DNA of 64,000 nt, from NCBI RefSeq assembly GCF_002285635.2, contig NZ_CP023049.2, positions 1,488,001 to 1,552,000 on the forward strand. The letters run 5' to 3'. A model generated the notes under the pieces. It ran no database searches, had not been told where the DNA came from, and saw only the letters and a list, made by a program, of their open reading frames with translations. The translations under genes and the position numbers were made by a program. Of the stretch, positions 51,769 to 60,924 are shown piece by piece. The DNA comes from Chryseobacterium piperi (GTDB lineage Bacteria; Bacteroidota; Bacteroidia; Flavobacteriales; Weeksellaceae). Each line of letters opens with the position of its first letter. Positions within the stretch are counted from its first letter, which is position 1.

Positions 51769-52803
51769 TTATTCTAGAATATTTTCTATTTTATCAAAAG
51801 TTTTATTAACAAATTTAGGAGAACCAATTCTAACTCCTACCCCTACTCTCACCTGCCATTGCGTTGTAGAATAGAAATTAACCTTTGAACTGTTTAGCCA
51901 ATTAATCTGTCCTTCACCTCCAAAAAACCACTTCCCATTATCATATCCTATTCTCATATTGGAATTAAGACCAAAATTGAATTCATAGTTTTTACTATCA
52001 ATCAATGTTGCATAATAAACTTGTGGATAAAGTTCCATTACAGTATACCAATTGTTCTTTAATACTTTCTGCATTCCTGCACCTGATCTTAGAGCTACTC
52101 TAATGTCTTTGGTTACCGTGGTATGGAAATCAGGATCACTCACCTCTCTTCCTTTATAAATCATTTTATTTGCGTCTCTCAATACATTATACTGATAGAA
52201 TAGCCCTGAGATTAGCACAAAATTATTTTTTAATGGTTTATACGTCATATTGGTATAACTCCTGTAATTCGTTTTATCCCCAACCCAAAGATAGCTGGTT
52301 TCGCCTCTAAAGGATTGATATTTCGAATCCGGAAACTGAAGATATCCATCATTAAATACATCTTGTAATTCTGGTTCTAAAAAAGCCTTTACAAATTTTT
52401 GTGTACTTTCAAGATAGAATCCTTTAATATGGGTATAATTAATAACCTGTCTTATTTTTGGACACAAAAAAAAGGCAAATCCTATATCAAAATACCTTGT
52501 TTTCCCTTTAACATCATCATCGTTATTTATTTTGAACAGCTTAGGTTCAAAAGAAATATTGAAATCCAGCCATCTATATCTAACTAAAAATTCCGTATAA
52601 AAGGCCTCATTAGGTTTCAAAAAAAAGGTCTGTCGGTCAGCATATAGTCCAAATGAATTATCAATGTAACGTGTTGCTGCCACAACGGAAATCTTCTTTC
52701 TGTCTTCTTCCAGATATTTTTCATTATCGCCTCTAACTTCCTGACTAAAAAAAGCTAAAGGGAAATATAAAAAAATGCTGGAGATCAATCTCAGCTTCAT
52801 CAT
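51769..52803 (-). CDS. DUF4421 family outer-membrane-type protein
   Basis: The 344-residue protein has a signal peptide (LISSIFLYFPLAFFS then Gln) and barrel-like alternating strands with aromatic residues (FYTEFLVRYRWLDFNISFEPKLF, TRYFDIGFAFFL, WYTVMELYPQVYYATLI, WQVRVGVGVRIG). The pattern agrees with DUF4421, a Bacteroidota family presumed to form outer-membrane barrels. Function unknown. It precedes the BrkB-family gene by 2 nt. Confidence 0.78.
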   Translation of the reverse strand: MMKLRLISSIFLYFPLAFFSQEVRGDNEKYLEEDRKKISVVAATRYIDNSFGLYADRQTFFLKPNEAFYTEFLVRYRWLDFNISFEPKLFKINNDDDVKGKTRYFDIGFAFFLCPKIRQVINYTHIKGFYLESTQKFVKAFLEPELQDVFNDGYLQFPDSKYQSFRGETSYLWVGDKTNYRSYTNMTYKPLKNNFVLISGLFYQYNVLRDANKMIYKGREVSDPDFHTTVTKDIRVALRSGAGMQKVLKNNWYTVMELYPQVYYATLIDSKNYEFNFGLNSNMRIGYDNGKWFFGGEGQINWLNSSKVNFYSTTQWQVRVGVGVRIGSPKFVNKTFDKIENILE

Positions 52804-52960
52804 ATTGTGTTAGTTACGTAAAAATACTGATTTTTTTAGACTTCATATCCATTGTCCTTTTTTGATTTTCTATCACAAAGAAGAAAAAGCATGAAAAAAC
52901 ACAAAATAATTCTTGAATTTATGAATATCTTTGACCTCATTAAAATTGATTATACATTCT

Positions 52961-53434
52961 ATGCGAATCAGCCTGCTTTGTATTGGGAAAACAGATGATA
53001 AGGAAATTACCTCACTAATAGGGTATTATCTAAACCGCCTTCCTAAACACTGGAATTTTGAAATTACTGAAATCCCGGATATTAAAAATGCAAAAAACCT
53101 ATCTGCCGATCTTCTGAAAAAGGAAGAAGCCAAACTTTTTATGAATCACATTGATAAAAATGATCTGGTCGTTATTCTGGATGAAAAGGGAAAACAGTTT
53201 ACCAGCAGGGAGTTTTCACAGAAAATTGATACATGGATGAATTCTTCGGTGAAAAAAGTACATATTTTAATTGGAGGGGCCTACGGGTTTTCTGAGGAAA
53301 TATATTCCAGAGCCAATGAAAAAATATCGTTGTCTAAAATGACATTCACCCATCAGATGATTCGATTGTTTATCGTTGAGCAATTATATCGGGCAGATCA
53401 GATTTTACAGGGGAAGCCTTATCACAATGATTAA
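52961..53434 (+). CDS. rlmH: 23S rRNA (pseudouridine1915-N3)-methyltransferase
   Basis: From the ATG at 52961 (MRISLLCIGKTDD) the protein has 157 residues, standard for RlmH. It has the SPOUT-fold features VVILDEKGKQFTSREFSQKI, VHILIGGAYGFSEEIY (SAM-binding knot) and KMTFTHQMIRLFIVEQLYRADQILQGKPYHN at the C-terminus. A TATCTTTG -7 box at 52926-52933 places the transcript start after the longer in-frame start (52931), supporting 52961. It ends 2 nt from the convergent TPR gene. Confidence 0.95.
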   Translation: MRISLLCIGKTDDKEITSLIGYYLNRLPKHWNFEITEIPDIKNAKNLSADLLKKEEAKLFMNHIDKNDLVVILDEKGKQFTSREFSQKIDTWMNSSVKKVHILIGGAYGFSEEIYSRANEKISLSKMTFTHQMIRLFIVEQLYRADQILQGKPYHND

Positions 53435-53436
53435 TA

Positions 53437-54249
53437 TCATTTTGTAGGACATTTAGCAAAGTATTCCATTAGTAAAGGCTTTTCATATCCTAGGCTTACA
53501 GCTTTTTCCAGATTAGAGCATGCCTCTTTAGGTTTAGCTGTTTCAAAAAGAATCAATGCTTTTGTAACATATGATTGAGCAAACTTTGGGTCGATTGAAA
53601 TAGCTTTGTTGATATCTGTTAAGGCTTCTTTAGTCTTTTTCATTTTCAGATATAGATCTCCACGTCCGTTGTATAAGAGTGATTCAGGTTTTTCAGAAAT
53701 AAGCTGATTGTAATCTTTTAAAGCTCCTTCCAGATCACCGTTATTCTTTTTTAAATTGGCGAGCCCGGTTCGTGCAAAAATATTATTCGGTGCAAAGGTT
53801 AAAATCTGATTAAGATCTTTCATCGCCAGATCTTTTTTTCCCTGACTGTCATAAATCTTTGAACGGGTCAGATACATATCTGTATTTTCAGGATCAATCT
53901 GCAAGCCTTTCTCTACATAGTCCAAAGCTTTCTGTTTACTTCCTTTCTGGCTATTTATAGAAGCCAGATTAGCATATACTGATGCTGACATTGGGTTTGC
54001 TTTTAAAGCAGATTCATAGGACTTGAATGCAAGAGTCGTTTTGCCCAATCTTCTTTGGGCAGTTCCTAAATTGTTATAGTATTCTGATTGGTATTTCTGG
54101 ATCTGTTCTTTTTCCGCTAATTTCGAATATTGCTCTTCAGCACATTTGTAATCAGCTTTTTTAAAGCATTCTTCAGCTGTTTTTGCATCCTGGGAATAAA
54201 GCTGAGCAGAAAGAAGGATTAAGGTTACCAGTAATAAATGTTTTTTCAT
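53437..54249 (-). CDS. Exported tetratricopeptide-repeat protein
   Basis: From the ATG at 54249 the protein has 270 residues with a signal peptide (KKHLLLVTLILLSAQLYS then Gln). At least five TPR motifs follow, e.g. SEYYNNLGTAQRRLGKTTLA, ASVYANLASINSQKGSKQKA and TDMYLTRSKIYDSQGKKDLA. TPR repeats are protein-binding scaffolds in the periplasm; the partner is unknown. The longer frame (to 54420) is a shadow inside the PAP2 gene. It overlaps the PAP2 stop by 4 nt (ATGA) and is the last gene of the tatA operon. Confidence 0.87.
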   Translation of the reverse strand: MKKHLLLVTLILLSAQLYSQDAKTAEECFKKADYKCAEEQYSKLAEKEQIQKYQSEYYNNLGTAQRRLGKTTLAFKSYESALKANPMSASVYANLASINSQKGSKQKALDYVEKGLQIDPENTDMYLTRSKIYDSQGKKDLAMKDLNQILTFAPNNIFARTGLANLKKNNGDLEGALKDYNQLISEKPESLLYNGRGDLYLKMKKTKEALTDINKAISIDPKFAQSYVTKALILFETAKPKEACSNLEKAVSLGYEKPLLMEYFAKCPTK

Positions 54250-54815
54250 GAGTGTATAGTTTGTTTTTTGATTACTTTTTTTGCGAGCGCAGAAAAAATC
54301 ACTCCCAATAAAAGTCCAACAAACGCCCCCACCAAAATATCTATCGGGAAATGCACTCCTAAATATATACGGCTGTAAGACACTACTACAGCCCACACAA
54401 ATATAGCATAAGGAAACCATTTAAGTTTCTTTTTTAATAAAACACTTAAATAAGTTGCTAAAAAGAAAGTATTGGAAGCATGAGCAGAATAAAAACCAAA
54501 CTGGCCACCACATTTAACAATCCTCATGTAATGATCAATAGTAGGATCATGGCACGGCCTTAATCTTGCCACTCCATATTTAAATATGCTTGCCACCTGA
54601 TCAGAAACCGTAGTTCCGATAAGGATGAATAAAAGAATATAGGCTAAGGATTTTAAGGGATAATTTTTATATAGAAAATACAAAAATATAATATACAAAG
54701 GAACCCAGATCCATGTACTGGAAATCAGCATCCAAAACTGATCAAAAGAAGAGTCTCCCAGATTATTGAGATACAAAAAGATTTTCTTATCCTCCTGAAT
54801 TATTTCTTCCATCAA
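54246..54815 (-). CDS. PAP2-family membrane phosphatase
   Basis: The 189-residue protein has several membrane segments and the three PAP2 motifs: KYGVARLRPCHDP (K-x6-RP), YSAHASNTFFLATY (variant of PSGH, with SAH) and SRIYLGVHFPIDILVGA. Active-site His are present in the second and third motifs. It likely removes phosphate from undecaprenyl pyrophosphate or phosphatidic-acid-type lipids on the periplasmic side. Its ATG follows the tatA stop directly, and its stop overlaps the TPR gene, so the three genes form one operon. Confidence 0.9.
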   Translation of the reverse strand: MMEEIIQEDKKIFLYLNNLGDSSFDQFWMLISSTWIWVPLYIIFLYFLYKNYPLKSLAYILLFILIGTTVSDQVASIFKYGVARLRPCHDPTIDHYMRIVKCGGQFGFYSAHASNTFFLATYLSVLLKKKLKWFPYAIFVWAVVVSYSRIYLGVHFPIDILVGAFVGLLLGVIFSALAKKVIKKQTIHS

Positions 54816-55145
54816 TTATCGACTTACAGGTCCTTCGTAAGTTTCATCTTCAGAAGGTTTTGGTTTAGCGGGCTCAGAAGAAGGTTCGGTAAGAATATCT
54901 TTTTCGATATTTTTCACCGGATTGAAATCTTTAGCAGCATCTTTTACTTTCTCAATCTCACGCTTAATTTCAGAAACAGGATTATCTGTCTCTTTCATTA
55001 TTTCGGTTTTAATATCTTCTACCGCACCACGCATCTTCCTTACGCCTGCACCTAAGTCACGCGCTATTTGAGGGAGTTTATCCGGTCCGAATAATACAAC
55101 GATTGCCACTGCAATCAATGCCATTTCTCCAATGCTTAATTCCAT
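54816..55145 (-). CDS. tatA: Sec-independent translocase TatA/TatE family protein
   Basis: The 109-residue protein has the Tat layout: a short N-terminal membrane helix (GEMALIAVAIVVLFGPDKLPQIARDLGAGVRKMR, with the FGP hinge) and an amphipathic helix, then a long charged tail with Pro/Glu (DILTEPSSEPAKPKPSEDETYEG). It can serve as TatA or TatB; length and the GPDKLP hinge are seen in both, so the exact subunit is open. No tatC is seen here. It heads the tatA-PAP2-TPR operon. Confidence 0.88.
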   Translation of the reverse strand: MELSIGEMALIAVAIVVLFGPDKLPQIARDLGAGVRKMRGAVEDIKTEIMKETDNPVSEIKREIEKVKDAAKDFNPVKNIEKDILTEPSSEPAKPKPSEDETYEGPVSR

Positions 55146-55356
55146 GATGTAAAATTACAAAAGATTATACATATATAACGTAGAAACATAAAATTTAAAC
55201 AAATTTTAAGATTTTTAATTTCAGACCTTTATAAATTTTTAATTATCTCCTGTCAATCCATATTAATATTAATACCATAACAAAATAATTCCCTATTGTA
55301 AGAATTATATTATTTTTTTAATTAAATTTACCTTCTAAAACTAAAAATATTAAACC

Positions 55357-56298
55357 ATGAAAAAACTAACAACAATTTTCAAGCTCTTTATGCTGGCATC
55401 AGTATTACTCCTTAGTAGCTGTCAAAATGAAAGCACTGAAGTACTTCAGGAAGACACTACCGCTAGAAATTCGGTTGCAGAGCTGAAAAAAGAGCTGACC
55501 CCATCATCATTATCCATTCCTGAAGCTGTCCAGACACAGCTGAACGATTCTAAGCAAAATATTGAAAAATATTTAAGAGCTAATCTCCAGATAACAGGAG
55601 TTTCGGTTCTAGGCCAGCTTTCTACTGAAAAAGGGATTTCTATTTCAAAAGATCTTATATCTAATAAAGGAAGTTATATTGCTTCAGGGAATATTACTGA
55701 TCCGGAATCGGTAAAAATTGGAAAAATAGGAAGCATCAATTCTGCAGAAGAGTTATCTGAGGCCCAAAAGGGTTTAACGGATCTTGTTGCTCAGGAAGTA
55801 AAAACCAATACCGGAGTTCTTGAAATTACCTGGAATCATAAAGGAGAACAATTCTCTACTCTTTGTTTTTACAATAGCAATGGAATTATCTGGGATAATG
55901 TTTTGGGAGGATTGATTATGATGGATAGAGGTAGTACTATAGAGACGTCAAAAGATACCCAGGCAAAGGTAGCGTCTAAATGGTTTAAAGAATGGTGGAC
56001 TGCAAAATGGCTGTGGGGTTCTAAAAGAGGTGAAATCGGTTATCAGATAACTATTTATTATAACGGTTCTACAGTTTCCAATGCAGACGTTAGCGATTGG
56101 GGTAACATCAGTTTAGGTAAAGCAAAAAGTGAAAGCAAAATACTTAAAAGAACCGGTGCGTATGGACAGTGCAAATATGCACTTGGCCTTTGTACTCCTA
56201 CAGGCTCTTTAAGCTTTAATTCAAATAATTTTACAGTTTCTTTCTCAGGACTTGGAAGTAATATTGTAAGCAACGGAACAAAATCACTTTATCCATAA
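55357..56298 (+). CDS. Hypothetical lipoprotein
   Basis: The 313-residue protein has a lipoprotein signal (FKLFMLASVLLLSSC, lipidation Cys near residue 22). The mature part begins polar (QNESTEVLQEDTTARN), then has a helical middle and a C-terminal part rich in Ser, Gly and Trp (KWFKEWWTAKWLWGSKRGEIGYQ) with two late Cys pairs (YGQCKYALGLC). I recognise no family. It may be surface exposed. It has its own terminator and no close neighbour on the same strand. Confidence 0.7.
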   Translation: MKKLTTIFKLFMLASVLLLSSCQNESTEVLQEDTTARNSVAELKKELTPSSLSIPEAVQTQLNDSKQNIEKYLRANLQITGVSVLGQLSTEKGISISKDLISNKGSYIASGNITDPESVKIGKIGSINSAEELSEAQKGLTDLVAQEVKTNTGVLEITWNHKGEQFSTLCFYNSNGIIWDNVLGGLIMMDRGSTIETSKDTQAKVASKWFKEWWTAKWLWGSKRGEIGYQITIYYNGSTVSNADVSDWGNISLGKAKSESKILKRTGAYGQCKYALGLCTPTGSLSFNSNNFTVSFSGLGSNIVSNGTKSLYP

Positions 56299-56334
56299 AT
56301 TCATTAATTCATTTTATTTAGCTTATCAGTTAGA

Positions 56335-56366
56335 AAAGCGGGGAATCGGTTACGATTTCCCGCTTT
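56335..56366 (+). terminator. Terminator after the hypothetical lipoprotein gene
   Basis: AAAGCGGGGAATCG-type arm (56335-56348) pairs with CGATTTCCCGCTTT (56353-56366) with a small bulge around GTTA. Confidence 0.75.
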
Positions 56367-56396
56367 CTTATGCATATTATATTTGGAACAAATGAT

Positions 56397-56427
56397 CATA
56401 GGTTTTTGAAACTTATGAGATTTATTA
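56397..56427. repeat. Hairpin repeat, copy 2 (degenerate)
   Basis: CATAGGTTTTTGAAACTTAT followed by GAGATTTATTA aligns with 46321-46352 over its length, with a few differences. Both copies lie in gaps after terminators. Confidence 0.4.
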
Positions 56428-56461
56428 GAGGTTTACCTTGCCTCATCCCAGCTTAAACTAA

Positions 56462-57685
56462 TTACTTTTTAATTTCTTTTTTCTGAAACGCATAATAAGT
56501 GATAACCACACTTATTGCCATTAAAATAAATGCCAAAAAGAACGGCGCCCCAGAGAACTCAAAAGGAGCTTCATCATGGGTAAAATAATAAAATAAATTC
56601 GTCATCAATGGCGGTCCCACAATAGCAGTGGCACTCATTAAACTTGTCAACGCACCCTGAAGTTCACCCTGCTCATTAGAAGGTACACTTTTCGTAATGA
56701 CAGACTGAAGTGCCGGCCCACAAATACCTCCTAAACAATAAGGAATTAAAAACACAAACATCATCCAGCCTTCTGTAGCAAAAGCAAACAATAGCATTCC
56801 GATGGCATATAATGCCAATCCATAATAAATACTTCTCTCTTCTCCTAACTTGGGAGTCGTCCACCGGATTAAAACTCCTTGTACCAATCCAACCAATAAT
56901 CCTACTACTCCAAGGGATATTCCTACCATCCTTTCCGTCCAGCTGAATTTATACATCGTAAAGAAACTCCAGTTACTTTGCACTGCATGTCCCGCAATAT
57001 AAATTAAAATAAGAGCTACAATCAGTCCTGAAATTTCAGGATGTTTCCCTAAGAATTTAAATGACCCTACAGGATTAGCTCGTCGCCAGTTAAATTCTCT
57101 GCGCTTATCTTTGTCCAAACTCTCCGGCAGAATAAAATAACCATAGAGAAAATTAAGCAGACACAAACCTGCTGCTGCATAAAAAGGTACTCTGGCACCA
57201 TAATGTCCCAAGACACCACCCAATACCGGTCCAATAATAAATCCCAGACCAAAAGCAGCTCCAATCAAACCAAAATTCTTAGCCCTGTCTTTATCTGTAG
57301 AAATATCTGCAATATATGCACTGGCTGTTGTCACACTGGCCCCTGTTATACCCGCTATTATTCTTCCTAAAAAGAGCCACCAGATAGTTGGTGCAAGAGC
57401 CAGGAAAATATAATCAACGGCAAAACCAAAAAGGGAAATCAGAATAATCGGTCTTCTACCAAATTTATCACTCAGGTTTCCTACAACCGGTGAAAATATA
57501 AATTGGGTAAATGCGTAGGCAAAGCCTAACCAGCCTCCATATTTGGCAGCTTCACTGATATCCGCATGAATGAGTTCTTCAATCAGCTTGGGAACAACAG
57601 GAATAATAATCCCCCAACCTGTAATATCAATTAATAATGTTATGAATATAAAGCCTATAGCAGCTTTTTTCTTTGAGTTTTCCAT
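56462..57685 (-). CDS. TetA-like MFS efflux transporter (TCR/Tet family)
   Basis: The 407-residue protein has 12 predicted membrane segments and the MFS motif A in [17 protein letters not shown], then [37 protein letters not shown] and [13 protein letters not shown] (antiporter motif C). The [17 protein letters not shown] start is like that of TetA(A-C) proteins, but acquired tetA genes are usually next to tetR; none is here, so it is probably a chromosomal pump of uncertain substrate. It stands alone, about 127 nt downstream of secDF, with a terminator in between. Confidence 0.87.
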   Translation of the reverse strand: MENSKKKAAIGFIFITLLIDITGWGIIIPVVPKLIEELIHADISEAAKYGGWLGFAYAFTQFIFSPVVGNLSDKFGRRPIILISLFGFAVDYIFLALAPTIWWLFLGRIIAGITGASVTTASAYIADISTDKDRAKNFGLIGAAFGLGFIIGPVLGGVLGHYGARVPFYAAAGLCLLNFLYGYFILPESLDKDKRREFNWRRANPVGSFKFLGKHPEISGLIVALILIYIAGHAVQSNWSFFTMYKFSWTERMVGISLGVVGLLVGLVQGVLIRWTTPKLGEERSIYYGLALYAIGMLLFAFATEGWMMFVFLIPYCLGGICGPALQSVITKSVPSNEQGELQGALTSLMSATAIVGPPLMTNLFYYFTHDEAPFEFSGAPFFLAFILMAISVVITYYAFQKKEIKK

Positions 57686-57762
57686 GATTCTGCAAAAATA
57701 ACGAAATATAGAAAATAATGATTCTAAATTTCATTGTATTAAATAAGTTAATATAGGGATAC

Positions 57763-57794
57763 GCAAAAAGCCTTTCAAATGAAAGGCTTTTTGC
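57763..57794 (-). terminator. secDF terminator
   Basis: GCAAAAAGCCTTTC (57763-57776) pairs fully with 57781-57794, 14 bp around AAAT, 19 nt after the secDF stop. Confidence 0.9.
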
Positions 57795-57812
57795 TATTTG
57801 TTGTAGTTATTA

Positions 57813-60707
57813 TTATTTTGAAGCAAGTACTTCTTTCGTCGAAGTAGTTTTTCCATGTACATCTTCTTCTTTTCCTGATTTCAGGAAGTCATATGCAATT
57901 GCCGAAGCAACGAATATGGATGAATAAGTACCGAAACCAATACCGATCAACATTGCAAACATAAATCCTCTAAGGTTATCTCCACCAAAGATGAAAATAG
58001 CTAAGATTACAAGGATTGTTGTGAATGATGTATTGAATGTTCTACCCAGTGTACTGGAAATAGAATCATCAAATAGCCCCGCCAATGTTAAAGATTTCTT
58101 CTCTCTTAGATATTCTCTAATTCTGTCAAAGATAATAACGGTATCATTGATTGAGTATCCTAATACAGTTAAGATCGCCGCAATAAAGTCCTGATTGATT
58201 TCCATATTGAATGGCATATACTTGTGAAGCAATGAATATGTTCCCAAGATAATTACCGCATCGTGGAATAATGCTGCAACTGCTCCCAATGAGAATTGCC
58301 ATTTTCTAAATCTGAATAAGATATAGATAAAGATCCCAGCTAATGCTGCAACAACAGCAAGAATACCATGGGTTTTGATATCATCTGCTACCGTAGGTCC
58401 TACTTTTTCAGATGAGATAATTCCCGCGTGCTCTTTGTCTGCTGATTTAAAGTCCTGTAATGAAATATTAGCAGGAAGGTTTGTTTTCAATCCTTCATAT
58501 AGCTTTTGCTCAACAGCCTGGTCAGCTTTTAAAGATTCATCATCAATCAGATAATCCGTAGAAATTTTCAATTGTTTAGAGTTCCCAAAAGTCTTAGCCT
58601 CCACAGAAGAATTCTTACCATCTTCTGTTTTGAATATTTTTACCAGGTTTTGTTCAATATCTTCTGCGTTAACTTCTTTATCAAATCTCACGACATAGTT
58701 TCTACCCCCTGTAAAGTCGATTCCATATTTAAATCCATTGACAAAAATAGATCCAATAGAAATAACCGTTAGCACAGCAGAAATAATATAAGCGTATTTT
58801 CTTTTTCCAATAAAGTCAATCCAGGTATTTCTGAATAAGTTCTTCGTAAGTGGTGTCCATACAGAAAGGTGTTTTCCTTTATTCAGTCTGCTGAAGATCA
58901 TTACTCTTGAAAGTAGAACTGAAGTGAATAACGTCATCACAATACCAATGATTAACGTTAAAGCAAATCCTTTAATAGGTCCTGTTCCAAAGAAGAATAA
59001 AACAACTGCTGTTAACAACGTAGTTGAGTGACCGTCAATAATTGCACTTAATGCATGCTTGAAACCATCCTTATAAGCTTCTAAAATATTCTTTCCAGCA
59101 AATAATTCTTCCTTCGTTCTTTCATAGATAATTACGTTCGTATCCACGGCCATGGCCATCGTAAGTACGATACCTGCAATACCAGGAAGCGTAAGTGTAA
59201 AGTCTCCGGAATCCATAATTCCGAAAATATAGAATAAGTTAATTACCATTGCAATTACAGCGTATACTCCTGCACCACCATAATAGAAAATGATATAAAC
59301 GATAATAATTAAAAATGCAATAGCGAAAGAGATCATCCCAGCGTTGATAGACTCCTGTCCTAAAGAAGGTCCTACCTGAGTAGCCTGAACTACCTTAGCA
59401 CCTGCAGGTAATTTACCAGCTCCTAAAACATCAACAAGTTCTTTAGCTTCTTCCTGAGAGAAGTTACCAGAGATCTGTGTTCTTCCGTTAGGAATAGCAT
59501 TCACTACATTAGGCGCAGTATATACTCTGTTATCAAGGGTTACAGCAACTGGTTTGTTAACGTTTTTCTCAGTTAATGTTTTCCATTCTTTAGCCCCTTT
59601 AGAATCCATCTGCATATCAACCACTACTCTTCCCAGCTCATCATAACTGATGCTTGCTGTTTCAACGGCTCCGTCTACCGGCGCTTTTTGGTTGATATTT
59701 CCTCTGATCGCATATAAAACTAAACTTTCAGGATCACTTGCTTCAGGCTTGTATCCCCACATAAATTGAGTATACTTAATATTAGCCGGACGTAATGCCA
59801 AACCTACTTTGCTATTTAAAATCTTATTAACAACAGCAGTATCTGACAACTTAATATTCGCAACACCATTGGTTCTTAGTTTATCCAAATGCAAAAGATT
59901 CATGAAGTTTACACTCTTGTCTACTCCCATAGAATCTCCTTTTGCTCCTACCATAGCTGTCAAAGTCTGGAAGTAAGGTGCAATTTCAGGAACCTGCTGT
60001 ACTTCCCAGAATTGAAGTTTTGCAGAAGTCTGTAGCATTTTTTTCACCTTATCAATATCCTTCATACCCGGCATTTCAACAGAAATTCTAGCTGTTCCCG
60101 GTACTCTTTGAACATTTGGCTGGATAGCTCCCAGTTTATCAATTCTCGTTCTGATTACTTCGAAAGCAGTACCTACAGAAGCGTCGATTCTTCTTTTGAT
60201 GATACTCTTTACCTGCTCATCAGTTGTGTTATATTTAATCTCCGTAAGATTCGTGTTTCCGAATAATTCCGGATCTGCAAGTTTAAGATTGGTTCCTTTT
60301 GCTTTATTGATAGCTTCAAACTGTTCGAAGAAGTTATCAATATAAGCTTTTGTAGAATTCTTCTGAACTTCGTCAGTCTTGTTTAAAGCCTCGATAAGAA
60401 CAGGATTTGTAGAATAATTAGTTAAATCATTCACTAAATCTCTTTGGTTGATCTCCAAAAGAACGTTGATCCCTCCTTTCAAGTCAAGACCAAGTTTCAT
60501 TTCTTTGTCTTTTGCTTTAGAATAGTAAAGCTTTGTATAACCAAGATTAAGAGTATCTTCTTTTATTCGCTTGATCTCTTTCTCGTTTCCGTTCGCAGCT
60601 TCAATCTGCGATTCAATTTTGCTGGCGTACCAGGTTGGTATAAGCTCATTTAGGCAAATCAACCCCAGTACAATAGCAACAATTGTAATAAGTCCTTTTC
60701 CTTGCAT
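57813..60707 (-). CDS. secDF: Protein translocase subunit SecDF (fused)
   Basis: The 964 residues fuse SecD and SecF. The SecD half starts with one membrane helix, a large periplasmic domain containing LGLDLKGGINVLLEI and VEMPGMKDIDKVKKML, and six helices with GIAGIVLTMAMAVDTNVIIYERTKEEL. The SecF half has GIDFTGGRNYVVRF, then ILTVLGYSINDTVIIFDRIREYLREKK and SFTTILVILAIFIFGG. It uses the proton gradient to help pull exported proteins through SecYEG. Fusion is usual in Bacteroidota. A TATATTTG box (60737-60744) is its likely promoter. Confidence 0.95.
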   Translation of the reverse strand: MQGKGLITIVAIVLGLICLNELIPTWYASKIESQIEAANGNEKEIKRIKEDTLNLGYTKLYYSKAKDKEMKLGLDLKGGINVLLEINQRDLVNDLTNYSTNPVLIEALNKTDEVQKNSTKAYIDNFFEQFEAINKAKGTNLKLADPELFGNTNLTEIKYNTTDEQVKSIIKRRIDASVGTAFEVIRTRIDKLGAIQPNVQRVPGTARISVEMPGMKDIDKVKKMLQTSAKLQFWEVQQVPEIAPYFQTLTAMVGAKGDSMGVDKSVNFMNLLHLDKLRTNGVANIKLSDTAVVNKILNSKVGLALRPANIKYTQFMWGYKPEASDPESLVLYAIRGNINQKAPVDGAVETASISYDELGRVVVDMQMDSKGAKEWKTLTEKNVNKPVAVTLDNRVYTAPNVVNAIPNGRTQISGNFSQEEAKELVDVLGAGKLPAGAKVVQATQVGPSLGQESINAGMISFAIAFLIIIVYIIFYYGGAGVYAVIAMVINLFYIFGIMDSGDFTLTLPGIAGIVLTMAMAVDTNVIIYERTKEELFAGKNILEAYKDGFKHALSAIIDGHSTTLLTAVVLFFFGTGPIKGFALTLIIGIVMTLFTSVLLSRVMIFSRLNKGKHLSVWTPLTKNLFRNTWIDFIGKRKYAYIISAVLTVISIGSIFVNGFKYGIDFTGGRNYVVRFDKEVNAEDIEQNLVKIFKTEDGKNSSVEAKTFGNSKQLKISTDYLIDDESLKADQAVEQKLYEGLKTNLPANISLQDFKSADKEHAGIISSEKVGPTVADDIKTHGILAVVAALAGIFIYILFRFRKWQFSLGAVAALFHDAVIILGTYSLLHKYMPFNMEINQDFIAAILTVLGYSINDTVIIFDRIREYLREKKSLTLAGLFDDSISSTLGRTFNTSFTTILVILAIFIFGGDNLRGFMFAMLIGIGFGTYSSIFVASAIAYDFLKSGKEEDVHGKTTSTKEVLASK

Positions 60708-60736
60708 TTTGTTATAACTACGTTAAATTAAGTCGG

Positions 60737-60744
60737 CAAATATA
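60737..60744 (-). promoter_or_regulatory. Candidate -7 box of the secDF promoter
   Basis: TATATTTG on the minus strand fits TAnnTTTG exactly, about 30 nt before the start codon. No TTTG lies at the expected -33 position. Confidence 0.5.
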
Positions 60745-60924
60745 ATGATTTTCTTTATATTTTATGAATTATTAACAACAGAAATCGTTTATTTTCAGAT
60801 ATATCGGCCACCTAACCTCCATTTAAGATTTATCAATTTTACTTCAATATCTTAGTGAAGTTTGTAAATTTTGATTGGTATGAAATTTTCATTTCTACTT
60901 CAATACACTAAATATCAAAATATT

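Noticed and set aside
52890..52994. 34-codon frame starting MKKHKIILEF upstream of rlmH
   Set aside because: It overlaps the rlmH start and promoter box, lacks the GG leader of the small peptides, and shows no sign of conservation.
54250..54420. Apparent N-terminal extension of the TPR protein, suggesting a fusion
   Set aside because: The extra 57 residues are read out of frame through the PAP2 gene; the ATG at 54249 with a signal peptide is the real start.
56462..57685. Acquired tetracycline resistance gene
   Set aside because: TetA-like in pattern, but there is no tetR, no mobile element and no composition change around it; a chromosomal MFS pump is the safer reading.
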